Origin: 66-474 sp035249175 | GTDB lineage: Bacteria; Pseudomonadota; Gammaproteobacteria; Xanthomonadales; Rhodanobacteraceae | Assembly (NCBI GenBank): GCA_035249175.1 | Contig: DATFGT010000013.1 | Coordinates: 1-64,000, forward strand | DNA length: 64,000 bases | Direction of reading: 5' to 3' | Shown: positions 42,093 to 51,061 of the stretch, one piece after another | How the letters are laid out: every line of letters begins with the position of its first letter | Position numbering within the stretch: position 1 is the first letter of the stretch | The notes under the pieces: generated by a model | Told to the model about the DNA's origin: nothing | The model's database searches: none | Seen by the model: only the letters and a program-made list of their open reading frames with translations | Made by a program: the position numbers and the translations under genes

Positions 42093-42122
42093 AAACGAAA
42101 ACGGCGCGGACCAGGCCGCGCC
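42093..42122 (-). terminator. Rho-independent terminator of the LysM gene
   Basis: On the minus strand CGGCGCGG pairs with CCGCGCCG over a 6-base loop and is followed by TTTTCGTTTG. It lies 30 bases past the stop of the LysM protein and just before dprA. Confidence 0.75.
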
Positions 42123-42151
42123 GTCGTGTAGGGAATTTCCTCGTTGTGCCG

Positions 42152-43270
42152 CTATTGCGGTGCCTGCACCGTGTCGCGCACCTTCACCGGCCGGATGCCG
42201 TCCATCACCAACCCGTAACTGATGTGCGCAAAGGTGCGGAACACCATCACGTGGCCCACGAACTCGCTGGGCAGCTTGACCTTGGGCCCGAACGCGCGCC
42301 GATCGTTGTGCCCGACCACCAGGTCGGTGACCGTATCGCCCGGCTGATAGATCGCAAAGGTGGTGCCATTGTCCACGCCGTCGTCACTGCCGACGTTCAG
42401 CGCCACCACGTCCATCGGCCCCTGCACCGAAATGCCGTCGTAGCCGTTTGACAAGGCCATGATGTAAGCATCGGCGGGCGCATTGCGCGGCGGATGCGGA
42501 TAGTACGTGTAGTCGTAAGGCGTGTCGTTGACCGGCATCAGGCGATCACCGGCGCGGATTTCCATACTGGCATTGGTAAGTAGAAGCGTCGCGGGATCGC
42601 CATTTTTCAATACCTGCGCCGTGCCGATCACGCGCACTTCGGTGCCGATTTCATTGCCGCGGCCGGAGTGGCCATCGTTGCGGAAATCCTCCTGCCACGG
42701 TCCAGGCGCCAGATCCACATTGCTGTTGACCAGGTGCGCGACGTCGTCCGCCCTTCCACCATCATTGAACTGGCGAAACACGTGGGTGGGGCGCACGACC
42801 GCGAAACGCTGGCCCACGGTCGCCGCCGACAGCTTGCGCACGTACAGGTTCATGCCTTCGGTGGCGCGCGGTTCGTTTTCCTCGACCGCCACCACGTACG
42901 GCGCCTGCTTCAACTCGGCCGCCGTGAGCACCCGGAAATCCTTGAGGAACGGCTCGATCGCGGACAGCGGCACGGTCGGAATGGGACTGGCTTCGACCGT
43001 GGCGCGCTTGGCCACGCGCAGGCCATTCACGTCCAGATCCAGCACGTCGCCCGGATAAATCCGGTGCGGGTTGTAGACCTGCTGGTTGACATCCCAGATT
43101 TCCGGCCACAGCCACGGCTTCTGGAGGAAACGCGCGGAGATGCCCCACAGGGTGTCGCCCTTCTTCACCACGTAGGTGTGCGGGTGATCGGCGCGCAATT
43201 CGGCGCCGGCTGCATAGGCGGCGAACGTGATCAGCAGGCCCGCGATGAGCGCAAGCAGTTTCTTAACCAT
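42152..43270 (-). CDS. LysM-domain envelope protein
   Basis: The 372-residue protein has a signal peptide (residues 1-24, KLLALIAGLLITFAAYAAGA) and one LysM domain at about residues 32-80 (TYVVKKGDTLWGISARFL, YNPHRIYPGDVL). The remaining 290 residues are beta-rich with no enzymatic motif. LysM binds the glycan strands of peptidoglycan. The start is ATG 43270 (MVKKLLAL); the longer frame is spurious. It diverges from def and lies upstream of dprA, a common arrangement. Confidence 0.88.
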   Translation of the reverse strand: MVKKLLALIAGLLITFAAYAAGAELRADHPHTYVVKKGDTLWGISARFLQKPWLWPEIWDVNQQVYNPHRIYPGDVLDLDVNGLRVAKRATVEASPIPTVPLSAIEPFLKDFRVLTAAELKQAPYVVAVEENEPRATEGMNLYVRKLSAATVGQRFAVVRPTHVFRQFNDGGRADDVAHLVNSNVDLAPGPWQEDFRNDGHSGRGNEIGTEVRVIGTAQVLKNGDPATLLLTNASMEIRAGDRLMPVNDTPYDYTYYPHPPRNAPADAYIMALSNGYDGISVQGPMDVVALNVGSDDGVDNGTTFAIYQPGDTVTDLVVGHNDRRAFGPKVKLPSEFVGHVMVFRTFAHISYGLVMDGIRPVKVRDTVQAPQ

Positions 43271-43469
43271 GAGCGGCAATCCCCCGATCCCCCACAAGTT
43301 TCGGCCGAGTGTACCCGAATGGCGGGCGGCGGCAAGCACAAATTTCACATTTGGTGATGCACTGATCACTCGGGCCTGCATCGCGGTCCTGCTAGGCTAT
43401 CGCGGGCGTGAAAATGACCCGGGGCGGCCCCATTTCCTGTCTACAGAACCCTGAATCGGCGCTTGAGGC

Positions 43470-43973
43470 ATGGCCAAACTCGACATCCTGGAATTCCCCG
43501 ATCCGCGCCTGAGACTGGTCGCGCAACCCGTGGAAAGTTTCGACACCGGCCTGAAGCGGCTTGCCGACGACATGCTGGCGACGATGTACGACGCGCCCGG
43601 CATCGGTCTGGCCGCGACCCAAGTCGACGTCCAGAAGCGCCTGCTGGTGCTGGACGTTTCCGAAACGCACGACGACCCGCGGGTATTCATCAATCCCGTA
43701 ATCCTGGAGAGCCGTGGCACCGAAGTGTGCCAGGAAGGCTGCCTGTCGTTTCCGGGCGTGTACGCCGACGTCGAGCGCAAGGACTGGGTTCGCGTGAAGG
43801 CGCAGGACGTGACCGGCAAGACGTTCGAACTCGAAACCGACGGCCTGCTGGCGGTGTGCATCCAGCACGAAATGGATCATTTGGTCGGCAAGGTCTTCGT
43901 CGATTACCTGTCGCCGCTGAAACGCTCGCTGTTGCTGCGCAAGCTGGAGAAGCAGCGGCGCCACGCGGGCTGA
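43470..43973 (+). CDS. def: Peptide deformylase
   Basis: Def removes the formyl group from the N-terminal Met of new proteins. The 167-residue metalloenzyme has all three family motifs: GIGLAATQ, EGCLSFPG with the Cys ligand and HEMDH with two His ligands. Length is normal. It heads def-fmt-rsmB, a conserved operon. Confidence 0.97.
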   Translation: MAKLDILEFPDPRLRLVAQPVESFDTGLKRLADDMLATMYDAPGIGLAATQVDVQKRLLVLDVSETHDDPRVFINPVILESRGTEVCQEGCLSFPGVYADVERKDWVRVKAQDVTGKTFELETDGLLAVCIQHEMDHLVGKVFVDYLSPLKRSLLLRKLEKQRRHAG

Positions 43974-43980
43974 ACGGCCC

Positions 43981-44916
43981 GTGCAGCGGCCGAAACTGGT
44001 CTTCGCCGGCACGCCGGATTTCGCGGTGCCGGGACTGCGCGCGTGCATCGAAGCGGGCGACGTCGTCGCGGTCTACACGCAACCCGATCGCCCGGCCGGG
44101 CGCGGCCGAAAGCTGACGCCCAGCCCGGTCAAGCACGCTGCTGTGGCCGCGGGCATTCCGGTCGAGCAACCGGAATCATTGAAGTCACCGGCTGCACAAC
44201 AGCGTCTTCGCGACTGCGCACCCGACCTGATGGTGGTGATCGCGTACGGCCTGATCCTGCCGCGCAAGGTGCTGGCGATTCCGCGGCTCGGCTGCTGGAA
44301 CGTGCACGCGTCGCTGCTGCCTCGCTGGCGCGGGGCCGCGCCGATCCAGCACGCCATTCTCGCGGGCGATGCCGAAACCGGTGTGTGCCTGATGCAGATG
44401 GACGCGGGACTGGATACCGGCCCGGTGTTGCTGTCGGCATCGGTTCCCATCGGCCCCGACGACACCGGCGGCACCCTGCACGATCGGCTCGCGAAAATCG
44501 GGGCGCGCATCTTGGGTGAAGGTCTGCGACGCGTGGCGGCTGGCGAAGAACTGTCGGCGAAATCGCAATCTGAAGCCGGCACGACCTACGCGCACAAGCT
44601 CGACAAGGCCGGGGCAAGGCTGGATTTCTCGCGTCCCGCCACCGAGCTCGAACGCCAGGTGCGCGCGTTCGATCCGTGGCCGGTCGCGGAAGCGGAAATT
44701 GCGGGCGAGCGCGTGCGGGTATGGAAAGCCCGGGTATTGAATGCTGGGTTATGTGGTTCGGGACCACCCGGCGAAATCATCGGCGCGTCCCGGCACGGCA
44801 TCGACGTCGCCTGCGGCGAAGGCGTGCTGCGCATCCTCAAACTGCAACGCCCCGGCGGTAGGGTGATCGATGCCGCGGATTATCTGAACGCCCGCGCCGA
44901 GCTGCGCACGGCATGA
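43981..44916 (+). CDS. fmt: Methionyl-tRNA formyltransferase
   Basis: Fmt formylates Met-tRNAfMet with 10-formyl-THF. The 311-residue protein has FAGTPDFAVPGL at the start, a NVHASLLPRWRGAAPIQHAIL core with the catalytic Asn/His and the C-terminal oligonucleotide-binding domain (FDPWPVAEAEIAGERVRVW). The start is GTG 43981. It overlaps rsmB by 4 bases. Confidence 0.97.
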   Translation: MQRPKLVFAGTPDFAVPGLRACIEAGDVVAVYTQPDRPAGRGRKLTPSPVKHAAVAAGIPVEQPESLKSPAAQQRLRDCAPDLMVVIAYGLILPRKVLAIPRLGCWNVHASLLPRWRGAAPIQHAILAGDAETGVCLMQMDAGLDTGPVLLSASVPIGPDDTGGTLHDRLAKIGARILGEGLRRVAAGEELSAKSQSEAGTTYAHKLDKAGARLDFSRPATELERQVRAFDPWPVAEAEIAGERVRVWKARVLNAGLCGSGPPGEIIGASRHGIDVACGEGVLRILKLQRPGGRVIDAADYLNARAELRTA

Positions 44917-46208
44917 CCGATACCCGCGCGCTCGCGGCCGAAGTGCTGGCGGACGTCGCGCTGCGGGGCACGTCGTTGCGCGAGCGCCTGCAGCCGGCGC
45001 AATCGAAGCTGGTCGATGCGCGCGACCGCGCATTCCTGACCGCACTGTGCAACGAAGGCGCGCGCTGGTGGCTGCGCTTCGACAAAGCGTTGGATGGGCT
45101 GTTGCAACAGCCGCTGCGCAAGCGCGAACCCGCGCTGCACGCCTTGCTGGTGCTCGGCCTGGTGCAACTCGAAATCCTGCACTTGCCGCCGCATGCGGCG
45201 GTGGCGGCCACCGTGGAAGCCACGCGCGCGCTGCAGCGTGGCGGCTTCGCGAAACTCGCCAACGCGGTGCTGCGGCGCTGGTTGCGCGAGCGCGACGGTT
45301 TGAATACAAAACTCGATCGAGATCTGGCGACGTACTTCGCGCACCCACGCTGGCTGGTCGAGGCGCTGGCGCGCGATTGGCCGGAACACGCCGACGACAT
45401 TCTCACCGGCAACAACCAGCCTTCGCCGCCGATGCTGCGCGTCAACGCGCGGCGCGCAACGCGCGACGCGATGGTGCTGGATCTCGCCGAAGCCGGCATC
45501 CGCGCCCAGCCGCACCCGTGGCTGCGCGACGCCTTGCGAATCGATGCGCATGCAGACCTCGCGCGTCTGCCGGGTTTTACAAAAGGGCATTTCTCCGTGC
45601 AGGATGGTGCCGCGCAGTGCGCGGCCGATCTCATGGATCTGCATGACGGCCTGCGCGTGCTGGATGCCTGTGCCGCGCCGGGCGGCAAGGCCTGTCACAT
45701 GCTTGAACGCGCCGACCTGCAACTTGCGGCGCTGGAACGCGATCCGCACCGGGCAGCTTCGATTCGCACGAACTTCGAACGACTCGGTTTGCGCGGCAAC
45801 GTGCAAACGGGCGATGCGGGCGATCCGGCGACGTTGTGGGATGGCAAGCCGTTCGACCGCATCCTGCTGGACGCGCCCTGCTCGGCCACCGGCGTGATCC
45901 GCCGGCATCCCGACATCAAGCTGCACCGACGTGCGAGCGACATCCCGCAACTCGCGCATGCACAGGCGCACCTGCTGGACGCGTCGTGGCCGCTGCTGGC
46001 GCGGCAGGGACGGCTCGTGTATGCGACGTGTTCGGTGCTGCGCGAGGAAGACGAGCGTGTCGTCGCCCGCTTCCTCGATGCACACCCGGATGCGCGGCCC
46101 GAGCCGTGCGATTTGCCGGTCGGCCGCACGGCCGGCGCGGGGTGGCAGATCCTGCCAGGTGAAGGCGGGCTCGACGGCATGTATTACGCGGTGATCGCAA
46201 AGACATGA
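44913..46208 (+). CDS. rsmB: 16S rRNA m5C967 methyltransferase
   Basis: RsmB methylates C967 of 16S rRNA using SAM. The 431-residue protein has an N-terminal NusB-like RNA-binding domain (residues 1-135), the SAM motif VLDACAAPGGKACHML, catalytic Cys in DAPCSATGVIRRHPD and the release Cys in YATCSVLREED. Its ATG overlaps fmt by 4 bases. Confidence 0.95.
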   Translation: MTDTRALAAEVLADVALRGTSLRERLQPAQSKLVDARDRAFLTALCNEGARWWLRFDKALDGLLQQPLRKREPALHALLVLGLVQLEILHLPPHAAVAATVEATRALQRGGFAKLANAVLRRWLRERDGLNTKLDRDLATYFAHPRWLVEALARDWPEHADDILTGNNQPSPPMLRVNARRATRDAMVLDLAEAGIRAQPHPWLRDALRIDAHADLARLPGFTKGHFSVQDGAAQCAADLMDLHDGLRVLDACAAPGGKACHMLERADLQLAALERDPHRAASIRTNFERLGLRGNVQTGDAGDPATLWDGKPFDRILLDAPCSATGVIRRHPDIKLHRRASDIPQLAHAQAHLLDASWPLLARQGRLVYATCSVLREEDERVVARFLDAHPDARPEPCDLPVGRTAGAGWQILPGEGGLDGMYYAVIAKT

Positions 46209-46218
46209 AGACATGTTC

Positions 46219-46355
46219 CTGCGATCGTCCCTGATCGCCGTACCATTCCGGTCCGCTGCTAGGCCCAGCTCATCGGACGTGCGAAGATCAGAACAGCCAA
46301 GGCCGCCATCCATGGCCAAAAACTCCGTGCCCTGATTTCACAATAGCCGCTTCGA
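46219..46355 (-). repeat. Two-hairpin dispersed repeat, copy F (expanded)
   Basis: Hairpin 2 is a perfect GCGATC/GATCGC around GTCCCT (46221-46238). The other end has a GGCC pair around GCCATCCAT and the CACAATAGCCGCTTCGA arm. About 14 extra bases separate hairpin 1 from that arm, making this copy 137 bp. It fills most of the rsmB to glycosyltransferase gap. Confidence 0.75.
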
Positions 46356-46401
46356 ATCGGTCGCTGGCGGATCACACGTACAATCGCGGCAACTTCGCGC
46401 C

Positions 46402-48162
46402 GTGACGACCATGCCGCCTGCCCACAACTCCCGCCGCTGGTTCGAAGACGAACGCGTGCAACTCGGGTTGTTCTTCGCGTTCGCGCTGCTGTTGCTGGGC
46501 CTCGGCATCGGTCTGCGCGATCCATGGCCGTCGGACGAGCCGCGTTTCGCACTGGTCGCGCGCGAAATGCTGGCGAGCGGCCAGTGGCTGTTCCCGCACC
46601 GCGGCGTAGAGCTTTATTCCGACAAGCCGCCGATGTTCATGTGGCTGGAAGCCTGCGCGTACGCGATCACGCGCGGCTGGCGCGGCGGGTTCCTGCTGCC
46701 TTCGCTGCTCGCCGGGCTCGGCAGCATCGCGCTGGTTTACGACTTCGTGCGACGGCAGTGGGACCATCGCGCGGGGCTGCTTGCCGCCGCCGCGGTACTC
46801 GTCAGCTTCGATTTCACGTTCCAGATGCGCGGCGCCCAGATCGACGGCGTGGAAGTGTTCTGGATCACGCTGGCGATGTACGGGTTCCTGCGCCATCTGC
46901 TGCTCGGCCCCGCGTGGCGCTGGTATGCGATCGGTTTCCTCGCCGCCGGACTCGGCGTCATCACCAAGGGCGTCGGCATGATCGCGCTGCTGGTGTTCGT
47001 GCCGTTCTGGTTCGCGCGCTGGCGCGGCTGGCATGACGTTCTGCCGAAGCAGGGTTGGAATCCACGCTGGTGGCTGGCGCTGTTATTCCTGGTGCCGGTC
47101 CTGAGTTGGGCCCTGCCGATGCTGTGGTCGGCATTGCACGTGCACGCGGGCGACGCCGCCTACGCGCGCTATGCGCACGACATCCTGCTCGGCCAGACGG
47201 TGTCGCGCTACGCCGAACCCGCGCATCACATCCACCCGGGGTGGTTTTACCTGTCGGTGATCGCGTTCGAATGGCTGCCGCTGTCGCTGGCGATTCCTTG
47301 GGCGACCCCAGGCTGGTCGCGCGCGCTGCGCGCGAAAGATGCACGCACGCTGCTGCCAATCGCTTGGGTGGTGCTGGTGGTGATCTTCTTTTCGTTGAGC
47401 GGCGGCAAGCGCGACGTATACATCCTGCCCGCGCTGCCGGTCACCGCGATCGCGCTCGCGCCACTGTTGCCCGATGTCCTCCGGCGCGCGTCGTTTCGCT
47501 GGGCGTTGTGGGCGCTGACATTGGCATTGGCGCTGGTGCTGTTGATCGCCGGATTGGGCATGCATACCGGCCACCTGCACAAGCTTGTAACGTTGGCATC
47601 CTCGGCGCTGGATGGTTCACCGCAACCGCTCACCGCCATGATTCTTGGTATCGGCAGCGCGGGCGTGCTGATCGCGCTGGTCGCACGGCCGCGGCATGCG
47701 CCGTGGGGCTGGTGCGCGTTCGCATTGGTGGCATGGGGCTCCTGGGGCCTGGTTGCCTACCCATTGCTCAACGGCTATTCGTCGTCGCGCGCGGTGATGG
47801 CGCGCACCGCAAGCCTCGTACCTGCGGGCGATACGATCGGACTGGTGGCCTGGAAGGAACAGAATCTGCTGATGCTGGACATGCTCGACCGCAAGGCAGC
47901 CAACTTCGGTTTCAAGCTGGCTTGGCATGAACAGTTGCGACAAGCGCTCGCGTGGCAGGCCGCCGATCCTGCGCACCGCTGGATTTTTGCGTACGGCAAG
48001 GTGCTGGCGCCGTGCGTGCGCGAAGCCGATACCATCCACGTGGGTCACGCCAATCGTCGCGAATGGTATCTGTTCAACCGCGATGCGGTGGTACCCGGCT
48101 GCATTCCGCCGAGGAACAACGATGCGGGACAATTCGGCGCGTATGAACCCGACGACGACTGA
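46402..48162 (+). CDS. GT39-like membrane glycosyltransferase (ArnT family)
   Basis: The 586-residue protein is a polytopic membrane glycosyltransferase with about a dozen hydrophobic segments. An acidic DEPRFALVAREML motif lies in the first periplasmic loop, as in PMT/ArnT enzymes that use polyprenyl-phosphate sugars. The conserved SGGKRDVYILPALP lies near mid-protein. A periplasmic domain of about 140 residues ends the protein. The acceptor, lipid A or another glycan, is not visible. The start is GTG 46402 or ATG 46411. It opens the glycan cluster and overlaps the next gene by 20 bases. Confidence 0.8.
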   Translation: MTTMPPAHNSRRWFEDERVQLGLFFAFALLLLGLGIGLRDPWPSDEPRFALVAREMLASGQWLFPHRGVELYSDKPPMFMWLEACAYAITRGWRGGFLLPSLLAGLGSIALVYDFVRRQWDHRAGLLAAAAVLVSFDFTFQMRGAQIDGVEVFWITLAMYGFLRHLLLGPAWRWYAIGFLAAGLGVITKGVGMIALLVFVPFWFARWRGWHDVLPKQGWNPRWWLALLFLVPVLSWALPMLWSALHVHAGDAAYARYAHDILLGQTVSRYAEPAHHIHPGWFYLSVIAFEWLPLSLAIPWATPGWSRALRAKDARTLLPIAWVVLVVIFFSLSGGKRDVYILPALPVTAIALAPLLPDVLRRASFRWALWALTLALALVLLIAGLGMHTGHLHKLVTLASSALDGSPQPLTAMILGIGSAGVLIALVARPRHAPWGWCAFALVAWGSWGLVAYPLLNGYSSSRAVMARTASLVPAGDTIGLVAWKEQNLLMLDMLDRKAANFGFKLAWHEQLRQALAWQAADPAHRWIFAYGKVLAPCVREADTIHVGHANRREWYLFNRDAVVPGCIPPRNNDAGQFGAYEPDDD

Positions 48163-49168
48163 TGCCGGTTCCGTACACCTGCTCGGCTTCGACAACGGCG
48201 TGGGACTGTCGCGCGACCTGCACCTGCTCGCGGCAACCTTGCGCGCACGCGGTTACCGCGTGCAATTCACCAACACCCGCCGGCGCGGCGGGCTGCCGGG
48301 CCTGATACAGCGGGTCAAGGGCAAATGCCATGCGTGGCAGCTTGCGCACAGGCGCCGCCGCGGGCGGCCCCCGCCGTTCGATTTCGTGTTGATGGAAGAA
48401 CACATCATGACGGCCTTCCTGGACGATGCGCCGCGTCGAGTGCTGCTGCCACACCCGGAATGGTTCCTGCCGCGCGACATGGAAGCGCTGCCTCGCATCG
48501 ATCTCGTGCTAGCGAAAACCCGCGAAGCACAACGGGTATTTGCTGAACAGGGGTGCCGCGCCGCCTGCATCGGCTTCACCAGCGAGGATCGACGGGACCG
48601 CTCGGTGCCGCGCGAACGCGCTTTTTTTCACCTGGCCGGTTCCAGCCGCACCAAAAACACCGAGCCGCTGCTGGCGTTGTGGCGGCGGCATCCGGAATGG
48701 CCGCACCTGACCGTGGTGCAGCACCCGAAGGAAGCGAACCCCAGTGCGCCGGCGGCGAACATCGAGCACCGCATCGGCTACCTCGACGATGCGGAACTGA
48801 AACGCTTGCAGAACGCGCATTGCTTCCACCTGTGCCCGTCGGCCACCGAAGGCTTCGGTCATTACATCGTCGAGGCGATGAGTGTCGGCGCGGTCGTGAT
48901 CACGCTGGACGCGCCGCCGATGAACGAGATGATCACGCCCGACCGCGGGTTACTGGTGCCATGGTCCCACACCCGCACCCAGCACCTCGCTACCACGTTT
49001 CACTTCGAAGACGCGGCGATGGAACGGGCGATCGAACACGCGCTCGCCATGGATGATGCACGCTGCGATGCCGTGGGCGCCGCGTCCCGCGCATGGTACG
49101 AGGCCGAGCGCGCGGCGTTGCCGGACCGACTGGATGCCGCGTTGCGCGGCATGGTGGCGCACACATGA
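48143..49168 (+). CDS. Glycosyltransferase, GT4-like, first of a tandem pair
   Basis: The 341-residue protein has a GT-B, family 1-like C-terminal donor site: HLCPSATEGFGHYIVEAMSVG with the EX7E-type acidic pair, and then DAPPMNEMITPDRG. The N-terminal half has NGVGLSRDLHLL and VLLPHPEWFLPRD. It is clearly paralogous to the following gene. ATG 48143 is the best start; it overlaps the upstream GT39 gene by 20 bases. The sugar and acceptor are unknown. Confidence 0.82.
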   Translation: MNPTTTDAGSVHLLGFDNGVGLSRDLHLLAATLRARGYRVQFTNTRRRGGLPGLIQRVKGKCHAWQLAHRRRRGRPPPFDFVLMEEHIMTAFLDDAPRRVLLPHPEWFLPRDMEALPRIDLVLAKTREAQRVFAEQGCRAACIGFTSEDRRDRSVPRERAFFHLAGSSRTKNTEPLLALWRRHPEWPHLTVVQHPKEANPSAPAANIEHRIGYLDDAELKRLQNAHCFHLCPSATEGFGHYIVEAMSVGAVVITLDAPPMNEMITPDRGLLVPWSHTRTQHLATTFHFEDAAMERAIEHALAMDDARCDAVGAASRAWYEAERAALPDRLDAALRGMVAHT

Positions 49169-50154
49169 TCCGGGTCAACCTGATTGCGCGCGACAACGGC
49201 TTCGGGCTCAGTCGCAATCTGCACCTGCTGCACGACGCGCTGGCTGCCGCGGGTTTCGACGTCACCCTCAGCGGCATCCGCCGCGGCGCGCTGCGCAAGG
49301 TTGTGCACCCCGTGCGACTGCGCGCCCAAACGCTCGCGCGCCGGGTCGCCGGCCGCGGTGCGCAACGTTGGGACGTCAACCTGATGCTGGAACGCGTGCG
49401 ACCCCAATACCTCGCCACCGCGCATCGCAACGTGCTGCTGCCGCATCCGGAATGGTTCGACGAACGCGACCGCCAATGGCTGTCGTGCCTCGATCGCGCG
49501 TTCGTGCTGACGCGCCATGCCATTCCGATTTTCGAGTCACTCGGTTTGAAGACCGAATACACCGGATTCACCAGCGAGGATCGCTGCGATCCGTCGGTGC
49601 CGCGCGAACGCGCGTTCTTTCATCTTGCCGGACGCAGCGCCAACAAGGGCACGGACACGCTGCTCGCGACGTGGCGCAAGCATCCCGAATGGCCGCGCCT
49701 CACCGTGCTGCAGAGTCCGCGCGCCGCGCGCGAAGTCGTGCACTCGCCGAACATCGTGCACCGGGTTGATTACATTCTTGACGACGAACTGAAGCGCATC
49801 CAGAACGCGCACCGCTTCCATCTCTGTCCGTCCGAAACCGAGGGCTTCGGCCACTACCTCGTGGAAGCGATGGGCGTGGGCGCGGTAGTCGTGACGCTGG
49901 ACGCGCCGCCGATGAATGAAATGGTGACGCGCGAACGCGGCGCACTGATCGTGCCTTCGCGGACCGGCACCCAAAGCCTCGCCACCACGTACTTCTACGA
50001 CGAAGCCGCGCTGGAGCGCGCCGTCGAACGCCTGCTGGCCGCGGCCGATGCGGAACTCGACCGCATGGGCGCCGCCGCGCGAACCTGGTTCGAGGGCAAC
50101 GACCAGGCCTTCCGAACGCGGATCGCTGAAGCTGTCCGCACGCTCGTCACCTGA
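49165..50154 (+). CDS. Glycosyltransferase, GT4-like, second of a tandem pair
   Basis: The 329-residue protein shares motif after motif with its neighbour: NGFGLSRNLHLL, VLLPHPEWFDERD, GFTSEDRCDPSVPRERAFFHLAG, HLCPSETEGFGHYLVEAMGVG and DAPPMNEMVTRERG. This indicates a tandem duplication. It overlaps the first copy by 4 bases. The two may add successive residues of the same glycan. Confidence 0.83.
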   Translation: MIRVNLIARDNGFGLSRNLHLLHDALAAAGFDVTLSGIRRGALRKVVHPVRLRAQTLARRVAGRGAQRWDVNLMLERVRPQYLATAHRNVLLPHPEWFDERDRQWLSCLDRAFVLTRHAIPIFESLGLKTEYTGFTSEDRCDPSVPRERAFFHLAGRSANKGTDTLLATWRKHPEWPRLTVLQSPRAAREVVHSPNIVHRVDYILDDELKRIQNAHRFHLCPSETEGFGHYLVEAMGVGAVVVTLDAPPMNEMVTRERGALIVPSRTGTQSLATTYFYDEAALERAVERLLAAADAELDRMGAAARTWFEGNDQAFRTRIAEAVRTLVT

Positions 50155-50155
50155 A

Positions 50156-51061
50156 TCACGGCGCCGAATACATCCAGCGCAGTGTTTCTTCCAGCGCCAT
50201 CGACGGCGCCAAACCGGTGAGTTCGCGCAGGTGCGCGTTCGAACCCACCAGCCGCTTGACCTCATTGCTGCGCACGAACGCGGGGTTCACCCGCACATCG
50301 ATCGCGTAACCGGCAATGCGCGTCATCATCTCCAGCACGTCGCCCAGCGAATGCGCGATGCCGGAGCAGAGGTTGACGACCTCACCCGCGGGCGCCTTCC
50401 CGACGATCGCGGCATACGCGCGCGCGATGTCGCGCACGTCCGAGAAATCCCGCGCGACGTCGGTGTTGCCAAGCTCGATCGTCCTTTCGTGGCGCCTGAA
50501 ATGCGCGACGATCTTCGGGATCAGGAAGTTTTCGTGCTGGCCCACACCGGTGTAGTTGAACGGCCGCACCAGCACAATGGGAAGTCGACCCATCCACAGC
50601 CGCGCCATGTATTCCATGGCGAGCTTGGACACGGCGTAGTCGTTGGCCGGACCGGGCGCAGTATCTTCCGTGATTGGTTGGACCGGGGCGTTGCCATAGA
50701 TGTTCGCACTTGAGGCCAGCACCACGCTGCGCGGCTTCACCTCGGATGTCGCCAGCGCATCCAGCAGATTGCGCGTACCGACCACGTTGGTGCGGTAGAT
50801 TTCGTCCGCGTCACCATGCGCGACGAACGAAATCGCCGCAAGATGCACCACCACGTTTGCGCGCGCCTCCGAAACCGCGTTGCGCACGGCTGCGCGATCC
50901 AGCAGGTTGGCCCGGAGCACGCCTTCGCGCGGTGGATCCCCGTCGTGCGCGAGCCCCACTACTTCGTAACCCATTGACTCGAGTTCAGCCGCGACGTAGC
51001 GGCCGGTAAATCCGTGACAACCGGTCAGCAGTGCGCGCGATTTGTCAGAACGAGACGCCAC
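50156..51061 (-). CDS. rmd: GDP-6-deoxy-D-mannose reductase (SDR epimerase family)
   Basis: Rmd reduces GDP-4-keto-6-deoxymannose to GDP-D-rhamnose. The 301-residue extended SDR has the GxxGxxG TGCHGFTGRYV, the YxxxK catalytic pair in YAVSKLAMEYM and LASSANIYGN. Linkage to gmd strongly supports RMD rather than another epimerase, though a fucose-type synthase is not strictly excluded. Its start overlaps the end of gmd by 17 bases. Confidence 0.85.
   Translation of the reverse strand: MASRSDKSRALLTGCHGFTGRYVAAELESMGYEVVGLAHDGDPPREGVLRANLLDRAAVRNAVSEARANVVVHLAAISFVAHGDADEIYRTNVVGTRNLLDALATSEVKPRSVVLASSANIYGNAPVQPITEDTAPGPANDYAVSKLAMEYMARLWMGRLPIVLVRPFNYTGVGQHENFLIPKIVAHFRRHERTIELGNTDVARDFSDVRDIARAYAAIVGKAPAGEVVNLCSGIAHSLGDVLEMMTRIAGYAIDVRVNPAFVRSNEVKRLVGSNAHLRELTGLAPSMALEETLRWMYSAP

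Noticed and set aside
44880..46319. A 479-codon minus-strand open frame
   Set aside because: It is antisense to rsmB, which has all its catalytic motifs.
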